Shown here one piece after another: positions 23,352 through 34,847 of a stretch of DNA of 64,000 nt (positions within the stretch are counted from its first letter, which is position 1; the number at the start of each line of letters is the position of its first letter). The DNA comes from Hyphodiscus hymeniophilus (taxonomy: Eukaryota; Ascomycota; Leotiomycetes; Helotiales; Hyphodiscaceae), in NCBI GenBank assembly GCA_016508695.1, contig VNKQ01000013.1, forward strand, positions 1,240,001 through 1,304,000. Reading direction: 5' to 3'. The notes beneath the pieces were generated by a model, which ran no database searches, was not told the origin of the DNA, and worked only from the letters and a program-made list of their open reading frames with translations. The position numbers and the translations under genes were made by a program.

Positions 23352-23780
23352 TCACCTCTTCGAACCACGAAACTGGTCCCTGAGCTCCTCGAGGTAGTAT
23401 TTCAGGAACCGGCTCGGATCGCCTTTTCCGGGAACTGTCATACGTCTGTCAACTTTCCCATACCCTAACATCTCGAAGCCGAGGGAACTGACCGTCTATA
23501 TTCGTGCCGCCCATCGACGCGGGATCCTTGCCGTGCTGAAGCTCGTGCACTTTCTTGTGGATGCTGCGCACGCCGCGGTGGAAGGCGGGACTTCGGAGGA
23601 GCTGTGGCGGAGGGGGGTTAGTATGTCGATATCGATATCGATTCAGGACGAGGTAGGAAGGAATGTACCTTTGTTACGAGCCAGGCCTGGATGTCATGTT
23701 AGAATGTGGGATGTGGGATGTGGGATGTGATGGAAGGCGAGGTCGCTTACCTCGAAGATGCGAAGCCAAACCATGTTCAT
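23352..23780 (-). CDS. 79-residue mitochondrial-type small protein, four exons (possibly Mrx7-like)
   Basis: A small gene visible only after splicing. Minus-strand exons: 23780-23751, 23686-23669 (18 nt), 23601-23493 and 23434-23352; phases agree at every junction. Donors are GTAAGC, GTACAT and GTCAGT; acceptors are CCAG, ACAG and ACAG. The product starts MNMVWLRIFEAWLVTK, a hydrophobic N-terminus, then LLRSPAFHRGVRSIHKKV, a GGTNID motif, and a charged amphipathic end FLKYYLEELRDQFRG. The SPxFHRxVxxIHxKV-GGTxID layout reminds me of short fungal mitochondrial proteins of the Mrx7/DUF2697 type, from memory only. The motif-rich product and consistent splice sites support a real gene; the name does not go beyond a suggestion. 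It is convergent with frq and divergent from the tyrosine phosphatase. Confidence 0.68.
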
Positions 23781-24544
23781 GTTCGCAGTATCATTGCTCC
23801 TGTCGATGGCGTAGGAAGGAGTGTTGATAGATTCGCAGGAGGACTGGAAGTCTTGGGAGGCAAATTCGGGAGTCGCATCAACATGGCCTCTCCCGCCCCG
23901 CCTTCCGGAATAGGCGAGGTGGTTATTGTAATAATCCCTGTAGAGGCAACGACAGGCGAGACTCTTCCTTCTTTCCCCCTCTACCCCTTTCTTACTGATT
24001 ACTATAGTAAGGTCGTCGGTCTCGAGTTCGTATCAAATTTCCTCTTTTCCAACATCATCTTTCTTCCAGCTCTGTGAAATCCCTTGCTTCCTGCATCCAT
24101 ACCGCTTTCGCGATCCTCCTAATAGCTTCTTTCTACACATTCCTTTAATCGCTATTCTCCGAACGTTCATTCATTGCACGCTGAGAGCTTCACAAACTAC
24201 ATCTCTGCGCCATCGTTTCCTTTCCAATATCCCAAGAGCTCCACATCTCGCTTTACTGCAGTCGCTCATTCGAACCTGTCTACCAGCTTGGAAGCAAGCC
24301 CTTCTCCTTTCTTTCTTGGCTTCCTTTATTACCGCTCTCTGTCATCGACCGAAGCCACCTTGACAGCGTCACCCAGTATCCCTCGTTCAATTCTATCTCC
24401 TGCCGCTGTACGCGCTCTTCGAGGGCCGTCGCAAATCTGGACAGGCTACGAGCTTTCCGCCGCCGCCGGGGCGAGTCGCCTATTGGAGTCGACGGACATG
24501 AGCCTACAAAGTCACGAGGAAGATCAGCTGCTTGGTTTAAGAAT
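23781..24544. other. Divergent promoter and long leader of the tyrosine phosphatase gene
   Basis: About 760 bases. From about 24060 to 24497 the plus strand is pyrimidine-rich and contains no ATG, consistent with a long 5' leader. The first ATG (24498) opens an overlapping uORF, listed separately. Confidence 0.5.
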
Positions 24545-24674
24545 ATGGCGCTTAGTCACGGATCCTCCTCCCAATCCGCCTCTATCGATGACGCTTCGGT
24601 TGCAATGCATGACCGCTCCTCATCTCAGATGGATGGAGCTTGCTTCGGTAAACCAGATGGGGCGGAGGAGGTAG
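24498..24674 (+). promoter_or_regulatory. Overlapping upstream ORF at the phosphatase start
   Basis: ATG at 24498 with a purine at -3 opens a 58-residue ORF in a different frame that ends at 24674, past the phosphatase ATG at 24545. Its product shows no domain. An overlapping uORF of this kind would lower initiation at 24545 unless leaky scanning occurs. The role is inferred. Confidence 0.35.
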
Positions 24675-25895
24675 ATGGGCCAAAAACCGCTGGGCCAAAG
24701 ATTGTTGAGCCGGTCTCAGCAGTCGACAAGATGCCGAAGTTCTTGAAGATGACCCCGGAAGGTATGGTCTTTCTGAATGCTGTGACGGGTTTAACTGACA
24801 GTGCTGTAAGAGACACAGCAGAAGTACGATGAGCTTATGCGCCTCGAGGGAGAACGTCTGGCTGAGAAGGATGGTCAATGGAGTCGACTTGATCCGGATC
24901 CTGTCCTCGACAGATACAACAACGTTCACCCTTGGGCTAATAATCGTATCAAGCTCCAGGTCCCTGAAGGAGTCAACGACTACATCAATGCGTCACCTGT
25001 AACCTTGGCTTCTACGTCAACGAAACAGAGTACCTTGAAGAAGGGCATCCAGGACAAGTACATCTGTATGCAAGGCCCCAAGTCTGAGACCGTGGATCAT
25101 ACTTGGCACATGATTTGGCACGAATTATCAGTTCCGTACAACTCTAGCCCAGCCATCGTCATTATGCTGAGCCCGACTCATGCCCCAATGCCCAATGACC
25201 CAAGCAAAATGCTTGAGAAATGCTACCGCTACTTTCCCAACGAATTCGATACTACCCCATTTAAAATCAATGAAAGAAATCAACTTGGCGAAGACTTCAA
25301 AGCTACTGTACGCTTCGACTCCAACCTACCGGCCATTCCAGGCACAACCATCGAAGGACGAAAATTCATCATGACGGTCGATGGAGAAGATGAGGAGAAG
25401 CCTATCTTCCATTACCTCTATCCATCATGGCCAGACTTTGGTGCCTTAGAAGAGCACAATGTTGAGTCTATCATCCAGTTAATGCATCTATCACGGGAGA
25501 AGAATGGTAAAGCCGAAAATGCCCGGGTTGTCCACTGCAGTGCTGGTGTAGGACGCACCGGTACTTTTGTCGCGCTCGAGTTCTTGATGGGTGAACTTCA
25601 AGGTGGTGCTTGGGAGAATTGGGATGAAGAGATCAGACATACCAACCAAGGCTCGGATCCGGTGTACGAGACGGTCAATCAATTACGTATGCAGAGGCGT
25701 ACGATGGTACAAGCTTTCGAGCAGTACGCTTTTCTCTATGAGGTATTGCGCAAGATGTGGGAAGAGAAATACGGCGTGCCCTGCATTGGGGGCGAGCACG
25801 AGCATCCGAAGAGTGTAGTAGAGGGTTCAACCTCCATGTACGAGAAGAAGAGTGTGTGCGGAAGGCAACCGACTGATCCAATGGACAAATTATGA
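24545..25895 (+). CDS. Classical protein tyrosine phosphatase (Pyp/Ptp1 type)
   Basis: Cytoplasmic phosphotyrosine phosphatase; fungal relatives dephosphorylate MAP kinases. Exons 24545-24761 and 24811-25895 (433 residues). The catalytic domain runs from about NNVHPWANNRIKL (YNNVxPW block) to the C-terminus. The WPD loop is present (YPSWPDFGA) and the P-loop is HCSAGVGRTGT with nucleophile C315 and the following Arg. The Q-loop appears as QLRMQRRTMVQAFEQY. The N-terminal 70 residues are Ser-rich. The acceptor at 24809-24810 keeps phase and gives KYDELMRLEGERL; a nearer CACAG acceptor would cause a stop. The start at 24545 has a good context (A at -3, G at +4). It is convergent with the alpha/beta hydrolase. 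Confidence 0.9.
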
Positions 25896-26219
25896 GACAG
25901 AATGATTGAGATCTGGGCGGCATCAGGCAAACTCGATGAACGGTATACATGGTCTTTGGGGGTATAGCCTTGGAATCACTTTCTTGGTTGGGGTTTCTTC
26001 TCTTAACTGCCCTGGCGGCTTTCAGGTAGAAAACGCTGTGTCGATGAGCTGAGACGATTCGATCAATGATTTCCATGATGATGGATGATCGCAATAGACG
26101 TATAGACGATAGAATAATGTGTATTTAGATAAACATCGTCTGCGATACTTTACATTGGCCTTGAATACTTGCTGTTTGATCCTCATAATGGATGCCGTTC
26201 CTCTTCCTCTCTTCACCTA
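25896..26219. other. Intergenic region, convergent 3' ends
   Basis: About 320 bases between phosphatase and hydrolase stop codons. Nothing recognised. Confidence 0.5.
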
Positions 26220-27318
26220 CTACTGACCCCTTGATTCACCACCAGCCGTCTTGACCAATTTCTCAGCCAAGCATTCCGGCTGAGAAATGAACGGGCTATG
26301 ACCAGCATCACATCTCTCCACAACATCGAATGCATCCGGCGCTGCTTGCTGCGACCGCTGAATCATTCCCTCCTGGGCGAAAACCGGGATTGCCACGTCT
26401 CCTTCACAGAGGATACTATTGAGAGCAGACTCTATCAGATCGGGAAGCCCAAGGGAAGACCTCGCAGCGGGGAACAGACGATGCAAGAGCTGAGACGAAC
26501 ATACTAAGTAGAGGGAATCGTCTTCCAAGGCGCGACGGTCACCCGCGAAGAGAAGGCGAGGTAGGATTGCACGTCCAGCTTATCGACGTATCTCCGCGCC
26601 AGATCGGGCGCCATGTAGTTGTAGAAGACGGCCGCGGGGTCGAGGGGACGCACCTCTTCGCCCTACACCCCCGATCGTCAGTCCGTCGCTCTGTGGCGGG
26701 CACTTGGAGAGATTGCACGCATGCACGCGTACGTCTTCCGAGATGTCGAACCAGGGCAGAGGATCCGCTCCCATAACATCCATCACGCTCTCGCCTTCCG
26801 GGAGCACCTGTGCCGTTATGTACACCAAGCGCCGCACCTGGCCGCGGTTGGCTTGAGCGCTGGCTACGCCGCGCGAGTGGAGGTGCGAGGACAGTGCTTC
26901 GGAGCCGACTACGCCGCCGTAGGAGTGGTACAGCATCACAACGTCCTTCCCCGGGGAGAGGACGCGGTCCAGCATGTGCACGATGGCTTCGACGTCGGCC
27001 GTGAAGTCCTTGAGCGGTGGGTGGGCGCCGACGCTGGGGAGAGCCACGCCGCTGTACGGAGCGGGAAAAAGTCAGTCAGTGGACATGTACTGTACTGTAC
27101 ATTATTTGAGAGAATGTCTAAAGGAGAAGGAATCTTCCAGGGCATGTTCTCGAGGGCAGCTTCTCCCCTGAGACCGCTCTGAGCTGGGAAACGCCTCGCG
27201 CCCTATCACGTACGTACTGGACCGTGTAGCCGAGCTTTGAGAGCGCGGCGCTCGTGGGCTCGAAGCAGTCCGGGGCGTGCCAGGCGCCGGGGACGAAGAT
27301 GAATTCTGGTTTGGGCAT
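26220..27318 (-). CDS. Alpha/beta hydrolase (AB_hydrolase_6-like esterase)
   Basis: Probable small-molecule esterase or lipase-like hydrolase; substrate unknown. Minus-strand exons: 27318-27218, 27051-26733, 26662-26505 and 26415-26220 (257 residues). The opening strand-oxyanion segment is FIFVPGAWHAPDCF. The nucleophile elbow reads L-Y-H-S-Y-G-G with S77; the first Gly of GxSxG is Tyr here. The acid is probably in YILCEGDVAIP and the base in DAGHSPF, each restored by splicing. The lid region contains VRPLDPAAVFYN. The exons around 26.7-27.3 kb are clearly more GC-rich than neighbouring genes. A TATATATAA box lies about 44-53 nt upstream of the start. No biosynthetic partner genes are adjacent, so I would not call this a pathway enzyme. 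Confidence 0.85.
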
Positions 27319-28623
27319 ATCTGTTGTGATGGACCGTAGTTCGGCGTTGGTTCCAAGTGGATATTATATATATGTTCTGGGAGCTATCAACGGCCGTCCT
27401 CCACGGCTCCTCATTGCTGCAAGACTGTGAGGACGTCAGCTCTCATTCGATTTCTAGTACGGAAGAACAAGTAAGTCTCTGACAAGTAGGATCTTCTTGG
27501 GATCGGATAAATGTGGTTCTACATGATCTCATTTCACTGTATCTCACCTCACTGTACAGGGTGAGAGGCGTAAGTTACGTGAGTACGCAAACTTAAGATC
27601 GACGTACTGGGTCATTACGAGTACTCGTATTAAGTGGATCTTCATGCCATTTTAGCTACACTAGCGAGCTAAAGGACCTCGGGACACCTTTTACGCCGTA
27701 AACAATCCCCTGTAGAATTGGCTTTGTCAAACAGCAAGAGACTATTAAGGATACCTTGTACTATGAACTAACGTAACTTACCCCTTTCACCCTGTATCTC
27801 ATCTTGAGATCCATTGATAAGGTCACAATGCCACATCGTGGGTTCAAGTATAAGGATAATGCTCACTCGAGTAGAGTCTAAGTAGGGATAGAATCGAGAA
27901 GGATAGAGACCAGGACGGAACTTGCAAATACACTGTGGTCAGAGCCTTCGAGACATTCCGCAAGGACACTTCTGATTCCTAAAAGAGCAAAAGACTAGGA
28001 GGGCAATAGACTAGTGTATACGCCTCCAAGCTATCGGAAAGGCGGGAGTGCGGAGTTCATTCTTGATTCACTAAAGTATGCACACAAGAGCCGGCTGATC
28101 GCCCTCGAGCAAACCACCTCGTACATCACAATCCGAAGTGCCGAGCCCGAACACTTCCTCAAAGGGCGACCATCCCCTGATTTGATATCCTACTTCCCTG
28201 GCGCAGTCAACAAGACTCGAGGAGAGAAAACCCCAAGTGATTGATTGAGTATCAATCAACGAAAGAGAACGCAACTTATCCGAAAACCTGCCGTCCGAAG
28301 AACTTCAGATAAGGCATACTAGTAGCTTTGCAGGTCCTCGAGCTCTCAGGTGCGGGGCGTCAAGCGCGGTTGTGGGGGACCCATGTCCATTTATAGTAGC
28401 GAGTGGGACAGGGAAAAGAGGCTTCCAACATTGCACAGCGACTTGCTGCGGTATTGCACCACTTACATTCAAACTTTTTGGCTTGGTGGGTAGCACAATC
28501 CGTAGGACTATCTTCCATCGAGGAATTCACTGGACTTCATAAATATTCGTGATACATACATTTCGAGCCCCAAACCAAACCAAACCCAGAGAGCTCCCAA
28601 AATAACGCCGCTACTCATCCTCC
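27319..28623. other. Intergenic region upstream of the hydrolase
   Basis: About 1.3 kb between the hydrolase start and the SMC4 stop. It has scattered short ORFs only. Apart from the TATA box near the hydrolase I see no gene, repeat array or RNA gene. Confidence 0.5.
27362..27371 (-). promoter_or_regulatory. TATA box of the alpha/beta hydrolase gene
   Basis: An alternating TATATATA run at about 45-53 nt upstream of the hydrolase ATG on the minus strand. Inferred from motif and spacing. Confidence 0.4.
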
Positions 28624-31600
28624 TCAAGCCTCTCCGTTGATGTAATCCTTGTTTTCTATCGTGACACTCTTCGTCATGTGATTGACCTTGTACACTCCAA
28701 CGAGTCGTGATGCGAGCTCGAACATGTTATTTCGTAAGGAGATGACAATGAATTGGGCATTCTTCGTTCTCTCCTTGATATAACTGGCAACAATCGAAAC
28801 CTGATTGTATTAGCGAGCGCCGGACAAAACTGTGAAATGGAACCTACGTTTCTGAAATCCAAAGCAGCATCAATCTCGTCCATCACATACAGGGGTGTTG
28901 GCTTGTAGTGATGTAACGCAAACACCAGAGCCAAACTACTCAAAGTCTTTTCACCACCACTTAAGTTGGAGATGTTTTTCCAGGACTTCTTTGGCGGCAT
29001 CACACTGAATAAGATACCTTCTGAAAAGGGATCAAGAGAGTCGACAAGTTCCAACTCAGCATTGCCGCCCATGGTGATCATCTGGTACATCTCCTTCAGT
29101 CGAAGCGAAATCGTACTGAAGCCCTCCATGAACCCTTCGAGACGGAGACGGCGCAAGTCGTCGCAACGTTTCTTTGCTGTATCACGCTGGGCAACTGCAC
29201 TTTGTAGATCTGCGTTTCTCGCAGCGTGCTCCTCCACTCTTCGTCGGTACTCAGACAAGACACCAAGATCGACGTTGCCATTTTGAGTCTTCTCTTCCAA
29301 AACGGCAATCTCACCCTTCAATATGTCCTTACTCATATCCGCCAGCTCGTCCTTGGTGTGTTGTTGTAGCTCTTCAATGGCTGTTTCTTCGCCGAGGTCG
29401 CTGATGTTCTGAAGGGATAGCTTGCCCAGCTTCTCACTCCAGTATTTTAAGCGCTTTTGGTTCTCACCCAAGACCTTTTGATTCTCTTCGAGCTTGTTCC
29501 GCATCTCGATCTCGACTGCTCGGGTTTCATTTAGCTCGGCAGTCTTCTCGTCCAACTCGCTTTTGAGAACACTCAGCTCTCGCTTCTTTCCACGAAGAGC
29601 TTCCTGGGCTTCGTCGACCCGAGCTTGAGAACCTTCGGCATTCGAACTTTGATATTGGATTTCTTCCTCCATCTTTTCAAGGTCTGCGATGGCAGCTTGC
29701 AGCTCCTTTGTTGCCTTGGCATGATCCTTTTCCAGCTTGATCTTTTGCTTTTCGGCCTTCGCCTTGGTCACTTCGGCAGTCGAGATAGCCTCGTTGACAT
29801 TATCGATCTCGGCTTTCAGTGTGTCGACCTTTGATTTCTGCGCTCGCAACTTCTCACCACCGACCTCCATGATCTTGTCCTGTAGTGACTTGATCTCGTG
29901 CTCAACGCTAGAAGTCTCACCCCGCAGCTTATCGATCTCCTTGTTGAGCTTGGCAATCTCCTTCTCAAGTGAGGCAACGCGACCGTCATCCGTCTTAGAA
30001 GGTTGATGATCTTTGCTCAGTTCCTTAATCCGGCGCTGTGCATCAGCCATGTTCCGTGCAGAACTCTCAACCTCGAGACCAATCTTTGATATCTTGGTGT
30101 CCAGCTTCGGGATCCGATCATTGAGTTCCCTGAGTGTCGATTCAAGCTCTCGGTGGCGTTCTTGAAACTTCTGAAAATCTTGCTCGAGAGCGTCTCGATC
30201 GACTTCCAGCTTGGCAACTTGATCTTTAGAGGTATCTGCGACAAGCTTGGAAGACATCAACCCCTTCTTCACTGTGTTTCCACCACCGGACATGGTACCG
30301 GATTTGTCGATCAACTGTCCATCGAGCGTGACGACTCGCCATCTCTTTGTACCATAAGCGATACGATTGGCCTGCGCCAAATCCTTCGCCACTAATGTGT
30401 TCTGGAGTGAGTGGTAAAAAGCTGGCCGGAACTTGTCATGCTTGGCCTTGATAAGATCGAAGAGGCGAGGAACATCCTCTGGCGTCACAATGGGTTCCAT
30501 ATCCCTATTTCCAAGCTTATCGAGACACATGAAGTTGCCTCTACCAAGATTGGTCTTCCGTAGATGCTCAATACACTGTTGCCCGCCTTCTACCGTGTCA
30601 GTCACGAAATTGTCAAGAGCTCCGCAAGCAGTCGAGATTGCAACATCGTACTTCTGGTCGATCGTGCCCAAGTTCCCAAGCCGGCCATGGAACCCTTCAA
30701 TTCTACCGGACTCTTTGAGACGCATCAGCCCCGTGAGCACGTTGCCTTGGGTTTGAGTATTCGAGAGACTAGCACGAGCTTCGTCTGCCTTCTGGCGGGC
30801 TCCTGAGAGCTTGGAACGCATCTCAGGCTCTTTCTGGGACAGCTTTTCTATTTCTGCTTGAACTTTGGCAGCCTCCTTCTCAAGCTTTGCCCTCTGGGAC
30901 TTGCACTCCTCAAGCTCATCGAGTTTAGCCTTGCGTCCCTCCTCAATGCTAATTAGCTTCGCTTCTGTTTCTTCCAGAGCTACAGCACCAGCGTTGGCCT
31001 TTTCGTGCAAAATCGCTAGCTCACTTTCAGCAACTGCAATAGCAGATTGCTTTTGGTTGATCTTCTCATTCCATGGCTCCAGTGACTTCTGCTTGGCCGC
31101 GATTTGATCGGAAAATGCCTGAGTTTTGCCTTTGAGATTTTCACGGATGTTGGCAAGCTCGCTCTCTTCCGCCTTCATTCGTTTCTCCATCTTGGCGATC
31201 TCACGAGAAGAACTGTCCATCTCTGCAGCACAAGTCTCAATCATGGATTGGGCTTCAATTGCTGCGCTTTCGGAGGTGTTGATTGCTTTTTCGAGTTTCT
31301 TCTGCTTCCCAGTCAAAAACTTCCGTTTCTCCTCGAATTTCACATTCTCTTGGTCAAATTTCGCAATCTCTTTGAGAATGACTTGGGTGCCCTTGTCGAG
31401 GTTTTCATACTCTTTCTGACCTTTTTTGTATTGCTTTTCAAGTTGCTTGATCCCATCTTCATTGCCTTGATGCTTCTCTAGCTCAGCGTCGAGTTGTGCT
31501 TGCATCTGCCCTATCGCTTCTTCGCCAACTGCGATGTTGTCGCCACATTCATTGATGTAGACTTGATAGAGAGCTGATTGTTTCATCGTGAGGTCGTTCT

Positions 31601-32964
31601 CGTCCCTAATGTACGCCAGTGCCTTATTCTTCTTGTCCTCGAGGCTATTTTTCTCCTTCTCAACATGCTGAACCCGGCCGCTTTTTTCAACACAGACTTC
31701 ATTCAACGTCTCAACCTCAGTCGCGGATTCTTCGATTGGAGTTTTGTATTTAGACGTTCCGATGATATCCTCCAAATACTCAAGTAACCCATCATCGTGC
31801 TCATTGGCGGCTTTTGGTTTCATCTGGGCGATGGATTCAACCTCACCCTGGAGAATCAAGAATCGTTTGTGGTCAAGGTCGACACCTCTGTCACGGAGAA
31901 GTGTTGTGACTATAGTGAAGTTGGATTCCTTGCCGTTCATGAAATACTTGCTGGAGTTGTTCTTGAACGCTTTACGAGATATAACAAGATCTGAATTCGG
32001 TATGACCTCAGGGGGGCCGTTTGGCTATAATGTGGTCAGCTAATGTCGCTGCAATTGACGAGAGAGTATATCTCACTTGATCCATGACCTCTTGGAAATG
32101 CACAGCAACTTCACAATAATCGAGGTCTGGGAAGGCAGCAGAATTATGGATCAATGCAGAAAGCTTTCCTTGCCGCATCTTGCTGGCTCTGAATCCGAAC
32201 ACAAAAAGTAGAGAGTCAATAACGTTCGACTTGCCCGAGCCATTAGGCCCTACTACTGAGGAAAATGATGCATGAAAAGGTCCCACTTCCTGGCGTCCCG
32301 CATAACTCTTGAAGTTTGTGAGAATCAGATAAGTAATACAGATCCGAGCTTTTGGTCCTGTTTCTTCAACGATTGGGGCAGCCATGGACCTCGATTTCAG
32401 CACAATATCCATTGGTTTCTCTAAGATTGTATCCATTGACTTGATGGGTTTTACTATGGGCGACTGGCTGTCTGCATTTCGTGATCGATCATTGAAAGTG
32501 TCTGTGATGTCTGCGAGTGGAGTGCCATGTAATACGGAGGGTTCTGGCGATTGAGAAGGCTCTGGAGTCGGCAGAGGGGGAGGAAGATCCGGAGTAGATG
32601 ATATTCGAGATCCTCGTGTGGGTGCACTCTTCCTCTTTCGGGGCGATGCTCTCTTGGTTGGAGACTCTGGATCCGGTTGGGCAGTTTGTTCGGGGTCGAA
32701 GATCTCTGACGGTTCAACGTTTTCGATCGCGAGACTCTTCTTTGATCGCCCTCCAGTTTTCGGGGTAGCGATTGAGTTTGTTGTTTTCCGCCTCGGCGCA
32801 GGTGCCTTTCGCGGGCTTCGTTTGGTCGCTGGAGCTGGCGTAAAGTCTCCTTCGCTGTCGTCCTGAACCTTGGACTGCGTGAGTTCATCCTCTTCGTCGG
32901 ACTCTACAATTACATTCCTACGGGTAGCCGCCCTTCTGGATGGTCTGACAGGTGATTCGGACAT
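28624..32964 (-). CDS. SMC4: Condensin ATPase subunit SMC4
   Basis: Condensin core ATPase for mitotic chromosome compaction, pairing with SMC2. Minus-strand exons 32964-32077, 32024-28848 and 28800-28624 (1413 residues). A disordered Ser/Pro/Lys N-terminus of about 200 residues precedes ITYLILTNFKSYAG and the Walker A motif GPNGSGKSN (about 239-247). KMRQGKLSALIHNS is typical of SMC4. Two long coiled coils flank a hinge around GFHGRLGNLGTIDQKYDVAIS and ATDTVEGGQQCIEHL-like sequence. The C-terminal head has the signature NLSGGEKTLSSLALVFAL and Walker B LYVMDEIDAALDFRN. Splicing the last intron gives VSIVASYIKERTKNAQFIVIS, the conserved D-loop continuation, and a natural end NGEA. It is divergent from the ELYS-like gene over 418 bases. 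Confidence 0.96.
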
Positions 32965-33382
32965 GTTTATGGAGTTCAGTCGACAATGTCAAGGTCCTCG
33001 TTTTGCCAATCGCGTATAGGGTAGTTGCGCGCAATTATGCGCCTCGCATGGCCCTTTCGTTGTGGTAGGAGTTAAAAGATCAGTCAAGTCGTAAAATTGA
33101 AATTGACGCGTTGACCGAGTGTTCAAATGACTGTGCTGTTGAAATGCCGATCGGAAATGGCGTTTTGTGAAGGAAGTATTCCATGTTTACTTCAAGTCAT
33201 TGTTTACTCATTTGGCGCTAGCGTTATCACGATAAGGCGCCAAGAACTTCCACAGTGCTTCGTCTCCTGCACATGTTTGAGCTCTTAAATCATATCAGCA
33301 AGCAAAATCCAGACAGCAACTCTTTTTTTTTTTTGGCTTCTTCTTGGAATCGATTCTCAAGAACCTACGCATTCTCGTAGCC
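32965..33382. other. Divergent promoter of SMC4 and the ELYS-like gene
   Basis: About 420 bases holding an MCB motif at 33106-33111, GCGC-containing palindromes near 33028 and 33235, and a run of about 13 T at 33322-33334. No gene is seen. Confidence 0.5.
33106..33111. promoter_or_regulatory. MCB (ACGCGT) upstream of SMC4
   Basis: A perfect ACGCGT palindrome 142-147 nt upstream of the SMC4 ATG, in the promoter shared with the ELYS-like gene. ACGCGT is the core of the MBF-bound MluI cell-cycle box. Function is inferred. Confidence 0.35.
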
Positions 33383-34434
33383 ATGTTCAACTACCACCAT
33401 TTTGAAGAAGTCTTCAGCTTCGATACCAACTGCTCATACCCAGAGAACGAGAGCTACAGCATTGAGGCGCACCGAAAAGTCCTTCAAGGGCTATTCGTTG
33501 ATAAAGTGCTCAAGCTACTGGGTATCAAAAGACGTGAGGACCTACTTATTCAAATGCTCCGCCAAATATATGCTGATCATCCTATAGCTGCAAAGCTTTA
33601 TCCCCCCCAATCCAATGGCGACCTCAGAACTCTACACAAGACTATCGTCGAAAGCAGCGGTGCCGACCATCACAAGATCTCCGTACTATATTACATACTC
33701 CTTGATTTCGATGCTCCTACTGGAAGAAGAGTCCATTCTGGCGCGTTCGAGGAGAACTCATTCCTACCCCAAAAGTATCAAATTTATATGAAAGGACTAT
33801 GGCACTTGGATCGCCGAGAATTTGAGGTGAGAAGACTTTGTCTGTTGATTAAAGAGTAGCACTGACTTCTTTCCAGATCGCTTTGCAGTATCTGACCCAT
33901 CCATCCCTTATTCCTACTTTCTCAGACGACATCCTAGAGGCTCTTGTACGACAATCGAAGAACAACGATCTTACACTAGCTTTGGCATACTACCACACGG
34001 TTCAACCGGCACTGACCAGCAGCCAAGCACTTGAATGCTTATTTTCGGCAATCGCTAGAACGAGCGTCACCGAAGCCTTCTACTTCTGTCGAGGCCAGCA
34101 AGAGTATGCACAACTGCACATGTTTCAAATGCTTATATCGCTGGTTCTCAACAGCCCTCCACATAGCAACATCGTCGATCGGAGCGTGGAGCTCGTGAAC
34201 TTGCCCTTCACTGTGGAAGAAGACAAATGGTTCGAAGAGTACTTAACGAATGGGGAAGGACGAAAATTGAGGAAGGCTCCCGACACTTTGTTGATTAGAA
34301 AGATTGCCACGGGTCGCTTCACCGAGTCACTTGCTGTCAAAGGCATCAATGTTCGCGCTATTGGAGGCATGGACTGGAATACGCTATCAGACGCCGTTCA
34401 AAGTGGCATGGGTCCTCGATTAAACTTGATGTGA
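33383..34434 (+). CDS. ELYS-like nuclear pore protein
   Basis: Matches the ELYS domain of nuclear pore complex assembly proteins (Ely5 in fission yeast, part of the Y-complex outer ring). Exons 33383-33826 and 33877-34434 (333 residues). It begins MFNYHHFEEVFSFD and is entirely alpha-helical in appearance. Supporting blocks are LYYILLDFD, GLWHLDRREFE-IALQYLTHPSLIPTF across the intron, and ALAYYHTVQPALTS with EAFYFCRGQ. Fungal members are short like this one and lack the metazoan beta-propeller and AT-hook tail. The first ATG is used; an open frame upstream has no ATG. It shares a divergent promoter with SMC4. Confidence 0.82.
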
Positions 34435-34847
34435 ATGCGTGCACTGATGCGATATCAACTCTAGCATAGCGAGTGGCGTTTGGGAGTTCGGATCTTTGGT
34501 AAATCACCGGATCGCCACATGATATGGGGTTTTCCATCTGAAGTCATGGACCAATATGCTGGGGAGTTATTAGTAGTAGCTAAGAGAAAAGGTCTGCTTT
34601 CACCAATGCATTATGCCAATCTTGCCAAGTCAGCCTACTCATCTCCATCAGCTCGTTAACGTCGCTTAAACACCATTGTATCAGCGACCCTAGTGAATAT
34701 GAAGGGCCTTTTGCTGCTTTGGTTGATGGGTTGTTAGATGGAGATAAATTACATAATACTGCCAAGACCCCGATTTGCTAGGTTCGTGACATATGTATGG
34801 ATGCAGACGGGGTATTGATATTGTAATTACATAAAGGCATGCCTCAC
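34435..34847. other. Intergenic region, convergent 3' ends
   Basis: About 410 bases between the ELYS-like and RINT1 stop codons; nothing recognised. Confidence 0.5.
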
